A DNA stretch of 64,000 bases from Sophora flavescens (lineage: Eukaryota > Streptophyta > Magnoliopsida > Fabales > Fabaceae), in assembly GCA_030762895.1 (NCBI GenBank), contig CM061062.1, positions 237,447,379 through 237,511,378 on the forward strand, given 5' to 3'. This document shows positions 35,331-46,455 of this stretch, one piece after another; within the stretch, counting starts at the first letter, position 1, and every line of letters begins with the position of its first letter. The position numbers and the translations under genes are program-made. The notes under the pieces were generated by a model that did no database searches, was not told where the DNA came from, and worked only from the letters and a program-made list of their open reading frames with translations.

Positions 35331-36294
35331 GTTTCATGGACCCATTGGGGTTGAAAACCCTGATGGGTATGCATTACCTTCATTATGACATAACGCCTAT
35401 TAGGTGTGCAATAATATTTGAATATGTCATTCAGGTTTGGGGTAGCAATGTGATGCCCCTAGTTTTATGAATATTCACGATAAGCATGCATGACAATTTA
35501 TACTTATGATGATAAAGGAGGGAAAGAAAGTACGCCCCCTTTTGCCCTAAACCAGGTAAAACCTAAGGATGGACACGCCTTAAGGTTAGGACCCTAAACA
35601 GGTTGGCCACTAGGTCTGTTCTTTTAGTGAGAGTTGGGACAGGTCTAGACCTCTAAAAGTCATGGTCCCCAGATTGCCCTCATAAGAGTATGATTCATGA
35701 ATCTAGCCACAAGTAGGGATAAACCCTCTCAATATGACTATTCCACGACCTCATGTACAATCCGAGTGGTGAACTAACCAGTATTAGGGAGGTACAAGAC
35801 CTCTTCAATAACAACGTCAGAGCACCGCCTAATCCTTGGGTTTTTGAGCAAGCTCGGGTATAGAGCTAAGTGTGTGTGCAATATGTGATAGTGATGTGTG
35901 TGAAAGGGGGCATACAAACCTGTAACACTTAAAAGTAAAAATAAAAAGAGAAGACAAGAAAAACCTGCAAAACACAAACATAGATACATATAAAAAAGGT
36001 TATAAGTCCTCTATCCTATTGTTAAAACATGGGAAAAGAAAAGAAAGGAGGAGGAAACAAAATCATCGTTAGTGCAACATATATAATAATAACGTGAGTT
36101 AAAACGCATGCACCACTATCTCTTCTTATTAAATAAGAGGAAAAATCCAACCAAAAGGACAATCCAAACAAACAGCACTGCAAATAAAAACATTTTTGGT
36201 TTTGTTATTTAATTGTTGCAAGGAGAAAAAATGGTAGGATATAGCCATAAAAGGTAAAACAAATAAGCTACAAGTTACTAAAAATTTGCGAATC
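35331..36294 (-). other. Ogre-like untranslated leader
   Basis: Lies between the primer site and ORF1 on the element strand. It has no coding signal; short open frames are low complexity. It contains TTAGGGTTT-like and simple T-rich stretches only. Confidence 0.65.
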
Positions 36295-36312
36295 CGCAGT
36301 GGAGTCGCCATC
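36295..36312 (-). promoter_or_regulatory. Ogre-like primer binding site (tRNA-Arg-like)
   Basis: The complement reads GATGGCGACTCCACTGCGG. TGGCGACTCCACTG agrees with the tRNA-Arg primer site used by Ogre elements. It lies 2 bases from the LTR edge at 36313. A second TGGCGACTCCA occurs inside the LTR at 36361-36371. Confidence 0.75.
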
Positions 36313-39248
36313 TGTAGCGACCTAAAGAAAAGACTAGTTTTCGCTCTTAGAGAGAAGACATGGAGTCGCCACCAACTTTATTTTGTTTCAAGGAAGTTGG
36401 AAAACCTTTTTAAGAAAAGTCTTGGGTCCGGGAGTCGATTATGTCTAGGGAAGGCATGGAGACTTAACCCCACGACACCCTAGAACATCCATAAAATTGT
36501 TACCCAAAATTTTTGTGTAAATTATTAGTAACTTTGAGATATTTGTTTTACCCGTTATGAACCTCTTTATTAAAACTACATGAGGTTGAACATGGCACGT
36601 AAGTCCACAGAGCAACCTCTAAATCTGAAGGGTTAAACATGACACTTGTCATAGGGCAACCCAAAAAAGGTTGTTTTAATCAAGTGATCATCCTCTATTT
36701 TTTTATGTAAAATAAATAATTTTTATCTCTTGAAGACGGGACAGAAACGTAGAAATGAAACCTTTTACCAACTTACTCAGAGAACAGAAGCATAGAGAAG
36801 TAAGAGTGTCAAGAGAAATTTATTAACAATATCAACGAAAAGAACAAAGTTTACCGAACGGGAGTAGAATAAGAATCACTTCGTTCTCTCCCAGTGGTAG
36901 GATTTTAAGCTCGAAGTCTTTACATTCAATCTCCCTGGCTCCTTCAGCTCTTCCTTCTTAACCACTTCTAATAATAGGGAAGAGAAAAGGAAGCCCAGAT
37001 TTCTGATCTCTCTTCCTCCCAACAAAAATCTCTCATTCTTTTCTCTTTTCTTTGTATCTTTCCTCTCTATCTCCTCTCTGATCTTTCGTTTTCTCTCAAG
37101 AACTGTGTTCTCCCCTCCTTTCTCTTTCCTCACTAAGAAAATATCAGATCATCAGTCCTTCCCTCCAAAAATCTCTCTCTCTGTCCCTCTCTCCTCTTTT
37201 TTCCCTATCCTTTTATAGACGGAGGAGAGGGCTTCTTGCTTCTTCCCCGTTGACTTCGAGGTCGGCTTGCACGAATACCCAAGGCTTGGGCCATTCTGAA
37301 CAGTGGAAAGGAGGGGATTTGATGTGAAGGTTGCACGCTTGAAAAGGGAAGGAGATGGGGGGTTTTTTGCCTAATGGGTATGAAGGCTTTTTAGGGTTAG
37401 GAGTGAGGCTGCCAGGTTAAGACGAGGGAGGAGATGGAAGAAAAAAGAAAAGACCAATGGGTAGAGGAGGTGCAAAAAAAGGGGGTTCTGAGCAGAGATA
37501 GCGTGTGTCCAGATGGGGTGGTATAAGTAGCAGAAAGGTGGTGATTTGATGTGAGGGTTGCACGCTTGAAAAGAGAAAAGAGATGGGGGGTTTTGAACAG
37601 AAATAGCGTGTGCCCAGACGGGGTGGCATGAGTAGCAGAAAGGTGGTGATTTGATGTGAGGGTTGCTCGCTCGGAAAGAGAAAAGAGATGGGGGTTTTGA
37701 GCAGAAATAACGTGTGCCCAGACGGGGTGGTATGAGTAGCAGAAAGGTGGTGATTTGATGTGAGGGTTGCACGCTCGAAAAGAGAAAAGAGATGGGGGTT
37801 TTTGTCTGCTGTGCATGATGGCTTTTTAGGGTTAGGAGTAGGGTTACCAGGTTAAAACAAGGGAGGAGGTAAGGAAGAAGGATGACCAATGGGTAGAGGA
37901 GGAAAAGAGGTCTTGCCTGGTATATAAAGTAGGTAGGAGGCGTAACTCAGCTTCCTTTCCTTTTTGTTGATTGTCTTTTCTCCTTGTTTTCTTCGTCCTT
38001 TCTTCCTTATCTTCTCCTTCTTATTTCTTTATTCTTTAGCCTTCAGCCTGAAAATAAAGTTGCAGTGAACGGAATCTCTTCGTCCCAACAGAAAATTAGA
38101 TATGCAAAAGTGGATATACACCAGACGGACCACCTCGTCCAACAAGAAAAGATAATTGCAATGGACGGAACCTCCTCGTTCGACAGAAATTAAAATAATT
38201 GAAGTGGACGGAACCCCCTCGTCCAACAGAAATAAAAAGGAACAGGACTGGACGGGATCAACAGCAGGTGCAAAGCAATGGACGGGACTACCCTGTCCAT
38301 AAGCAAGTGTAAAGCAATGGACGAGAACACCCCGTCCATCAGCAAGTGGAAAGCAATGGACGGGACCACCCCGTCCATCAGCAAGTGGAAAGCAGTGGAC
38401 GGGACCACCCTGTCCATCAGTAAGCGCAAAGCACTGGACGGGACCACCCCGTCCATCAGCAAGTGGAAAGCAGTGGACGGGTCCACCCCGTCCATCAGCG
38501 AGTGCAAGGCATTGGACGGGACCACCCCGTCGAACAGCAAGTGTAAAGCAATAGACTGGACTACCTCGTCCAACAGCAACTGGAAAGCGTTGGACGAGAC
38601 CACCCCGTCCATCAGCAAGTGCAAAGCAGTGGACGGGACCACCCCGTCCAACAGCAAGTGTAAAGCAATGGACGGGACGACCCCATCCAACAGCAAGTGG
38701 AAAGCAGTGGACGGGACCACCCCGTCCATCAGCAAGTGCAAGACAATGGACGGGACCACCTCATCCAATGAGTGAGTCCAATGCAATGGACTGGACTGCA
38801 TCCAACACAATGGACGAGACCACCCCGTCCACAACAAGTTCAAGGTAGTGGACTGGATCGCGTCCAACAGCAAATTAAAGGGGCTGGCCTGAACCGTGTC
38901 CAACAGCAAGTCCAACGCAATGGACGAGACCATCCTGTCCACAACAAGTGCAATGGACTGTCTTGAATCGCGTCCAACAGCAAATTAAAGGGGTTGGCCT
39001 GGACCTCGTCCAACAGCAAGTACAACGCAATGGACGAGACCATCCCATCCACAGCAAGTGCAATGGACTGGCCTGAACCGCGTCCAATAGCAAATTAATA
39101 ATGTGATGGACGGGACCTCCCCGTCCAACAGCTAATGTGATGGACTGGAAGGGATCACCCCCTCCTTTCTTCATATTATTAGTCTCCTTGAAACATGATA
39201 TCATAAAAGTTAGAATAAAATGAAGACGGACAAAAATGGGTGTTCACA
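36313..39248 (-). repeat. Ogre-like 5' LTR (complete)
   Basis: From TGTAGCGACC (36313) to GTGTTCACA (39248) on the plus strand. On the element strand, U3 (39248 to about 37221) carries the 39-bp dyad array (38270-38765) and the 105-bp repeats (about 37480-37790). A TATA box GTCTATAAAAGG lies at 37209-37220, and about 0.9 kb of R-U5 follows, rich in CT runs. The many open frames in the arrays are artefacts of repeat length. Confidence 0.88.
37209..37220 (-). promoter_or_regulatory. Ogre-like TATA box
   Basis: The complement reads GTCTATAAAAGG. It lies downstream of the CCCAAG-G-CTTGGG inverted repeat (about 37279-37291) and the U3 arrays. The left LTR has lost this promoter. Confidence 0.65.
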
Positions 39249-42200
39249 AACATGTCTCTTTTTCAATCAATTGGGAGAATCGCTTGCTTTATTGTTCTGC
39301 TATTTATGCTGCCACTAACTATCTCTCTCATAGAAATTTGTGGAAGGAGCTAAATCTGATGCAGGACAATTACCCAGGCCCTTGGTGCTTCATTGGTGAC
39401 TTCAATGCCACCTTAGGGAATCATGAGCATAGAGGCAGATGTCCTTCTCCTCAAATTTCATGCAACGACTTCAAAGCTTGGTCTGATGCTCATATCCTTG
39501 CTCATCATCCAACAAGAGGCTCCTTTTACACCTGGTCCAATGGTAGAAGGGGAAACAACCTCACAGAAAAACGGTTGGATAGAGTGGTTTGCAATGATCC
39601 TTGGTTAGACTCTTGGTCCAGTGTGTCTTGCTGCACTTTAACTAGAAGCAAATCTGATCATTTTCCTATCCTTTTATCTCTGGAAACAGCATCCAGCTCT
39701 CACAGCTCCTCGTTCAAATTCCTCAGAATGTGGGCTCAGCATCAGAATTGTCATGGTATTGTGGCGGACGCTTGGAAGTTACAAGTGGCTGGCTGCCCAA
39801 TGTACGTCCTTTCCGAAAAACTAAAACACCTGAAACATAAGTTGAAGGCTTGGAACAGAGATGAGTTGGGCAATGTTCATGACAGGGTTAGTAAGGCTCA
39901 GCAAGCAGTGGACATAATTCATGAACAAATTTCTGTGCTTGGCTTTTCAGATGACAGATCCGAGCAGGAAAAAACTGCCCAATTGGAATTAAGTCTTGCT
40001 CTTTCGTTCCAGGAGGATTTTTGGAAAGAAAAATCCAGAATAGATTGGCACTCCAATGGCGACAGAAACACGTCCTTCTTCCATAAGGTAACTAAATTCA
40101 GAAATGCGACCAAGAGAATGTCCTTGTTGAAAAAGGATGGTTTGATTCTGGATAGAACAACTGATATAGAATCGCACGTCTGCGAGTATTACACTTCTCT
40201 GTTTGCCTCTAAGAACAACTGCAGTTATAATGGTTTGATTGAGCAAGTCATCTCTCCTGAGGTGAGCCTAGAGGACAACATTATGCTAACCAATCTGCCC
40301 TCTCTGGAGGAAGTCAAAAATGCAGTTTTCTCCATGAATGTTAATGGTGCCCCTGGTCCAGATGGATTTGGTGCCTTTTTCTACCAAAGATACTGGGACG
40401 TGGTTGGCCACGATGTTTTTTGTGCGGTTCTTCAGTTCTTCTAGCAGGGTTGGATACTGCCTAACTTCAATTCTAATGTGGTGGTCCTAATTCCTAAGTC
40501 TCCGGAGGCTGTGTCAATTGATCAGTACAGACCCATATCCCTGGCCAATTTTAAATTCAAAATAATTACAAAGGTCATGGCTGACAGGTTAGCTTTGGTG
40601 GCTCCTAAGATTATCTCGGAGAACCAAAGGGGATTCATCAAAGATAGACATATCCATGACTGCATTGGAGTTGCCTCCGAAGCTGTTAATCTTATGTACA
40701 AACGCTCCTTTGGAGGTAACATTGCTCTTAAAATTGATATCAAAAAGGCCTTTGACTCTTTAAATTGGAATTTTCTGCTGAAGGTTCTTCACCAGTTTGG
40801 CTTTGCTGCTATCTTCTGTAATTGGGTGAAAACTGTCTTGCTCTCTGCAAAGCTGTCAATTTCAGTCAATGGTAATTCAGTCGGCTTCTTCTCTTGTAAG
40901 AGGGGCGTTAGACAAGGGTATCCTCTGTCCCCCCTCCTTTTCTGTATGGCCGAGGAAGTGCTTAGCAGAGCTATCTCTCATCTTGTTCAACAAGGGGAGC
41001 TGCTGCCTATGGCGAGTCCAAGAGGTTACCAAGTCCCTTCTCATGTGTTGTATGCTGATGACATCCTCATCTTTTGTAGGGGAACCAAGAGAAACATGGA
41101 GAGTTTAATGTCCTTGTTTACAAGATACGATGAGGCCTCAGGTCAATTGATTAGCTTGGACAAGTCTAGAGTCTACCCAGGGAACATTTCATCTAGTTGA
41201 TTGACTGAGATCATTAATGCCCTTGGTTTCAAACTGGGACATCTCCCTTTTATTTATCTTGGTGTGCCTTTGTTCAGAGGCAATCCGAAGAAGGTTCATC
41301 TCCTGCATATTGCAGACAAGATCAAGATCAAGTTGGCTAATTGGAAAAGTGCAATGCTATCTGTTATGGGAAGGGTTCAGCTGGTCAAGTCTACAATTCA
41401 GGGTATGTTACTCTACTCTTTCAAGATCTATGCTTGACCTTCTTCCTTGTTAAAACTGCTAGACAACTGGATTAGAAACTTCATTTGGTCGGGCAACATC
41501 GACTCTCGGAAGATAGTCACGGTTGCCTGGAACACATTGTGCGCCCCTTTTAATGAGGGAGGCCTTGGATTGAGATCTCTTAGCTCTATTAATAAAGCAT
41601 CCTTGCTAAAGAGAAGTTGGGAGCTAGTTTCTTCGGATAAGCAGTGGGCGTGCCTCCTCCGTGCCAAGGTCTTTTTGAATAAAACCCCTATTCAGCACCA
41701 CATAAATTCTTCCATTTGGCCAGGGATGAAAAATCAGGTCTCTACTGTCCTTGCTAACAGTAGATGGAATGTTGGAAATGGCTCTAGTATCAATTTCTGG
41801 ACTGATTGTTGACTGTCCAAACCTATTGTTGATCTTCCGGATATCCCTGAGAGTGTGCACCATTTATTGCAATCCAAAGTAGAGGATTTCATTGCTCATG
41901 GCAAATGGAATGTCCCCCAAGCCATTTTGGAGCGCAATCAGATTCTGGCCTCTGAACTCAGCCGTATCAGCATCCCTATCTCTCCTATGAAAGACTCATT
42001 GTACTAGATTGCTTCTAATTCTGGTGAGTTATCCTCGAAAGATGCTTATACCTTATGTTTCCGGCCAAGTCAGCTTTATCCTGGTGTAAGCTAATTTGGT
42101 CCAAATCCATACCTCTGTCCAAATCCTTCCTCATCTGGTGCCTCTTTCATAACAAGGTCCCAACTGAGGATAAGCTCTGGTCTAGAGGCTGTCATGTGGT

Positions 42201-42539
42201 TTCCATTTGCAGCTTGTGTGGTCAGGCCTATGAAACATCGAAACATCTTTTTTTGGCTGTAGGTTTGCTCAACGGTTCTGGCGCTGGCTTAGCTCTGTTC
42301 TGAACATGGCTATTGATACCACCTCAATCCAATCAATCCTTTCAATTTGCAACAGAAATTGGAGCTATCAAGTCAGAGACATCATTGCCTCAGCCATCGC
42401 AAACGTTGTTGGGGGTATTTGGTTCTGTAGAAACCAACTTAAATTTGAAGGGAAGGTTATTTCTTTCGAGGCCTCTCTGAATTTGGTCCGGGCTAACGTA
42501 GCTTTGTCTGGAAATTCCTCTACAGGTTCCATGTCCATG
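39249..42539 (+). pseudogene. LINE-B ORF2 (endonuclease, RT, zf-RVT), second copy of the LINE
   Basis: Starts in the endonuclease domain at the position equal to 944 in LINE-A, directly at the Ogre-like LTR edge, and is about 97 percent identical where I compared it. It shows GDFNATLG, SDHFPIL, PGPDGF, GVRQGYPLSP (Asp to Tyr compared with LINE-A) and YADD. Beyond LINE-A it adds the long C-terminal region and a zf-RVT domain (IWCLFHNKVPTEDKLW, then CSLCGQAYETSKHLF near 42130-42260). In-frame stops lie at 40442-40444, 41198-41200, 41435-41437 and 41810-41812, with further shifts after 42000. It is cut by the CACTA element at 42540. The start in the Ogre-like LTR that an ORF scan gives (39236) is not meaningful. 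Confidence 0.92.
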
Positions 42540-42554
42540 CACTACAAAAAAAAT

Positions 42555-42770
42555 CTATTTACCGACGGACAAAAGCCATTGGAAACGCCCAAAAGCCGTT
42601 AGTAATGGCGTGTTTCTGACAGCTTTCCGACGGACCGGAATCCGTCGGTAATAAGCTCGTCGGTAACGGTTACCGACATAATTGGGCAATCCGTCGGTAA
42701 TACCCTTGATGGGTTGCCCAATTACCGACGGATAATGAATACCGAATGACATTTCCGTCGGTAATCTCAT
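42555..42770. repeat. CACTA subterminal repeats
   Basis: At least seven copies of ACCGACGG or CCGTCGGT in mixed orientation. A perfect 10-bp inverted repeat AATTGGGCAA / TTGCCCAATT lies at 42680-42689 and 42714-42723. Such repeats are where CACTA transposon proteins bind. Confidence 0.85.
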
Positions 42771-43011
42771 TTTTTCAATTAAAATTAAATTTAATTAATT
42801 TAATTATTAAAATTTAATTTAATTTAGTTTATTGAATTTAATTAAACTAAATTTATTTATTTATTAATTAAAGTTTAAAATTAAGCTACAAATAAAATTT
42901 ACAATTTAATTTAAATAAAAAAATAAATAGAAACATTAAAAAATACAATATTCATACATAAATCCGTAAAAATAACCCCTCAGCTACCAAAACCCTACAA
43001 CTATAACTATC

Positions 43012-44127
43012 CTAATAATCAGCATCATAATAGTCATCGTCCTGGCAGGGGGAGAGGTCAGCATCCGACGTCATATGACCATCAGGCTGCGGCTGAGACG
43101 ACAAACTGACATTCTGCTCCTGCTCAGGTGCCTCGGTAGTAGTAGAGGACTGGATGGTATGGAGGACCCCTTGCAGAGCGGTACGCCTCTCAGGTAGAAG
43201 CACCACAAGCACAGCTCCAACCACCTTTGAGAGTGCCTCCATCTACTGCCTCATGAGCTCATTCGCCTCCCTCTGCTGATGCACTTCCTGTGTCTTGTGA
43301 GCTAGAAGATGCAGCCTCCCGATGTGTCAAGCTCGAACCCCCCCAACGGAAGGTACGAGTTAGGCTCCCAGTACCGTAAATTCGCCTCTTCTTCTTCCCA
43401 CCGGCAACATCAACCCACACCCGGGTCTGTAGTCTTTCTGCCTTGGCGGGGTCGATCTGGGAAGGATCCGAGGCACCGGAGCAGGAGGAAGCCTCAGACG
43501 CTACCTGACTAAACCTGGCAGTGAACTCCTCCTATTATCAATAAATTAAAAAAAATTATATTATTAAATTATAATAATAATAAGTAAATTAAAAGTAAAA
43601 AAAACACTAAAGCTCACCACAATCCGCCTGGGCCTCTCATCAACAAACTCGTCGGTCGATCCGCGTACATGGTTCTTTGTAAAGACCTTAGGGAGATCAA
43701 TCGACCAAGTGCTCATGCCTGCAAACGACACACGAATGAAAATCAATTAATTATAAAATAAATTATTAACAAAAATATTAAGTTTATAAATTTAATTATT
43801 TACATATACATACCATGTTAATGGTATGCTGAACGTGGTTAATTGAACCACCGATGTGTTGGCTCCCACCCTTCTCGGAAGCTCAATTCTTCTTCATCTG
43901 CTCACACTTCAACTTGTAAGCTGGAGAATTTCGGTACTCAGAAAGTTGGATCCATATGGTAGGGCTGATCCAATCTGGACGTATGCGATTATTCCTACGC
44001 TTCTGGAGCATGTCCGCGAGTCTAGGACCTGCTCTCTTCTCAAAGATATCACGGATCTCTGCAGCATTCTCCGGACGCCAGTGCACAAGGTCCTGTTAAC
44101 AAGGGAAAAAATAATTAATAAAAGTAT

Positions 44128-44183
<56 letters not shown>

Positions 44184-44631
44184 CGAGAAAAAAAAATATA
44201 AAATTACAAGAAAAAATAAACATCTTATCCCGAATTGTCTAAAGATACAATCTATATTGTCCTGCGATATCTTCCACCATGATGGTCAGTAGTGATGATA
44301 TTGCGCCATGATGGAGTACGAAACAGTCTTGGAGGCCACCTTTGATGGGATAAACCTGACAAGTTTATAATTTTAAAAAATCAACATTATGACAAACAAC
44401 AAATTTATTGAATAACAAAAATAGTAATTCTTATAAAAAATTATTTAAATTAAAAAATAATTACGCTCCACTAATAAGCTGGATCCATGGTTGCTCCTCA
44501 GGTGCCGGAAACCTGGCCCACTCCGGCACGGACGACTGCTGCACAAATGGTGATGTGTCATGATCGATGTGGGACTTAGATTATGAGGATGGAATGTTCG
44601 GGTCCGCATATGTCGTCATCCCAGGAGTAGG
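43012..44631 (-). pseudogene. CACTA-encoded Ptta/En/Spm-type protein, 3' exons
   Basis: Exon fragments on the minus strand. 44090-43817 encodes RDIFEKRAGPRLADML, RPDWISPTIW and SPAYKLKCEQMKKN, the conserved core of plant En/Spm-associated transposase family 24. 43725-43564 encodes STWSIDLPKVFTKNH and DEFVDERPRR. 43535-43012 encodes the variable tail with KKRRIYGTGS and ending DDDYYDADY. AT-rich introns separate them. Upstream coding (44225-44630) is weaker. Known members bind the subterminal repeats and act with the main transposase. The 5' part of the gene lies beyond the chromovirus insertion. Integrity cannot be judged. Confidence 0.7.
44134..44180. repeat. (TA)n microsatellite in CACTA intron
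   Basis: About 47 bases of TA dinucleotide between two coding segments of the CACTA gene. Confidence 0.93.
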
Positions 44632-45143
44632 TGCAACACCCTGTTTTTCATGTTAAGCCCTTAAGTATGTTTATTTGTTGCATGTTGTTAAGTTTGACCT
44701 TAGGAACGTTAAAATTGGGCTAAGTGCGATTTTGAGACTTAAAATCCATTTCTGGTACATGAGCACGGTCGTGCTCATGTCCAGCATGCCCGTGCTTGAT
44801 CAGCGTGCCCAGTGGCTGCTTAAGCCACGAGCACGGTCGTGTCGGAAAACACGCGTTTTGACGTTAAAGTTTTGACTCCTTGCTTAAACAAGCACGACCC
44901 CGTGCTCACGTCAAGAACGACCGTGCTTAGTGGAAGCACGGCCGTGCTCGGGGTCAGAGTATATAAAAAGGGGGGTTTTGGTGAGGGTTACGGGTACAAC
45001 CCTCATATCGGCACTTTTAGCAATCCTAGTGCGGCTACAACCCCTCTTTCCCCCCTTTCCTTTGAACCCATCAAGTTCTTGGAATTCTTGAGACCGTTTG
45101 GGAGAGAAGTCACGCACGCTAGTGTCATTTAAGGTAACGTTGT
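44632..45143 (+). repeat. Tekay-like 5' LTR, first segment
   Basis: Contains a cluster of palindromic motifs, for example GAGCACGGTCGTGCTC (about 44760) and AGCACGGCCGTGCT (44935-44948, a perfect 14-base palindrome). A TATA box ATATAAAAAG lies at 44961-44970. It is interrupted after GTTGT (45139-45143). Confidence 0.9.
44961..44970 (+). promoter_or_regulatory. Tekay-like LTR TATA box
   Basis: ATATAAAAAG, 12 bases after the palindrome AGCACGGCCGTGCT. The same arrangement is in the 3' LTR (TATAAAAAGG at 60521-60530). Confidence 0.65.
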
Positions 45144-46306
45144 TAATGATTCTTAATTTGTTGTTAATTAGGTTGTTAATTGTAGTTAGTTTTTGATTAG
45201 TTTTTATTAGTTCTAGGTTATTTTTTGTTTTATTTTAATTAATTTCGTAGCTGGTTTCATTCTAGCTTTTATGAGTTTTTATGATGTTTTAAGTGGAAAT
45301 AAAGGAGTAGGTGAGAAGTGGAACAATTCTGTCTAAGAGGCTAGAGCTTAAGCACCAGTTTTGTAGCGTCCGAACGCTGGGAACGCTTGAGCGCCCATGT
45401 TGATGCACTTGAGCGTGGCGGTTATGCTTTGGAAAATAATAAAGCGTGCAGCAGGAAGGGAGCTGAAGACAGACAGTTGGAGACAGTTTTTGAGACATAT
45501 TTTTACAGAGAGAACTACACAGTTTCGAGGAGGAGGAAACGGAGCAATCATAGAGAGTTGAAGCTGCCAAGTAGAGACTCATGATGACTTTCTTGCCTTC
45601 ATCTTCTACATTTGTTTGTTCTGTTTCCATTATGTCTAGCTAATTTTCTTTTGTTAGATGTAGATGGAACTGCCTAGATAACTTCTTTTGATTATGGATT
45701 TCGACTTTGTTTGGTTTATTTAAATTCAAGAGTTTCTTCACTATTTTAATGTTTACCTACTGTATGAATTTACAATTAGGAAATTCGAGTTCATAATCAC
45801 TGTTTTGTGAATAGACGGTTGTGCGTGTTATTTATGAAAAAGAACACAATCAGATTAGCATTATTGAGTTGTAACCATTCTTATTTCTCTTGCTAAATTG
45901 CTAATACTCAAGGAATTGAATTAGTAATTTAGGCAGGAAGGTTTATCAACCTAAGGAATTAGGGGGTAAATGACAGAAACTCAGCATCTTGAATTTGGAT
46001 AAACTGTTCAAGTTAATTTCCAGGATTGAACAAGTAGGAAAGGCAGGGAAATCGATCCTCTAACAATTTCTTCTTGATTGTTTACAGCCAGTTTTCTGCT
46101 ACTTGAATTTTCTCCATTGAAAAATACCAAAAATATTTTCTTTTCTGCTAAGTTTCTGTTCTTGCTCATTGGTGAAAACCAATTCCAAATTTTCGGTCGC
46201 TCAAATGAAGTTGAGTTGGTACATTAGTAGTTAACGGGTCAATCCCTGAGGACGATATTTTATACTACAGTTAGCGATTTGGTGCACTCGCCAATTTTTC
46301 TTAACA
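45144..46306 (+). repeat. Athila-like 5' LTR
   Basis: 1163 bases, TAATGATTCTTAATTTG to TTTCTTAACA. A cluster of AGCGCT/CGCTTGAGCG-type inverted motifs (about 45345-45420) precedes a TATA-like AATAATAAAG (45435-45444). Confidence 0.92.
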
Positions 46307-46312
46307 AATTTT

Positions 46313-46330
46313 TGGTGCCGTTGCCGGGGA
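46313..46330 (+). promoter_or_regulatory. Athila-like primer binding site (tRNA-Asp)
   Basis: TGGTGCCGTTGCCGGGGA matches the tRNA-Asp complement with one change (T for C at the fourth base). It lies 6 bases from the LTR edge. Confidence 0.92.
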
Positions 46331-46455
46331 TTGATTTCTGTTAATATTAGTTGTTCCAGGAAAATCTCGATTTGAGCATTTTATTTTCTGTTTTTATAGT
46401 TGCTGCAATTTTATTTTATATTGTCAGTGTGCACGGATTTTCTTTCGTGTTGTGT

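Larger units (their letters stand above)
25042..39248 (-). mobile_element. Ogre/Tat-like Ty3/gypsy element, defective, left LTR truncated
   Basis: The right-hand 5' LTR is 36313-39248 (about 2.9 kb) and the left-hand 3' LTR is only its U3 part, 25042-27027. In order on the minus strand: tRNA-Arg-like primer site, leader, Ogre-specific ORF1 (35237-33258), a gap with no gag or protease, RT-RNaseH and integrase (32425-28946), tandem repeat array (28025-27180), polypurine tract, U3. The second RNase H after RT and the ORF1 before gag are typical of the Ogre/Tat group. The left end lost R-U5 by an illegitimate join to LINE-A. The right end abuts LINE-B at AACATG. Confidence 0.9.
42540..44631 (-). 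mobile_element. CACTA (En/Spm) DNA transposon, one end
   Basis: Begins CACTACAAAAAAAAT at 42540, after ATG (possible 3-base target duplication). It continues with subterminal repeats of CCGTCGGTAA / TTACCGACGG in both orientations up to about 42770. A long AT-rich stretch follows, then spliced exons on the minus strand. The matching end is not in the window, because the chromovirus LTR inserts at 44632 (left flank GTAGG). The inserted target is LINE-B ORF2. Confidence 0.9.

Noticed and set aside
43883..44223. Alternative minus-strand ORF with a run of Tyr-Ile
   Set aside because: It is a translation of the TA microsatellite in an intron.
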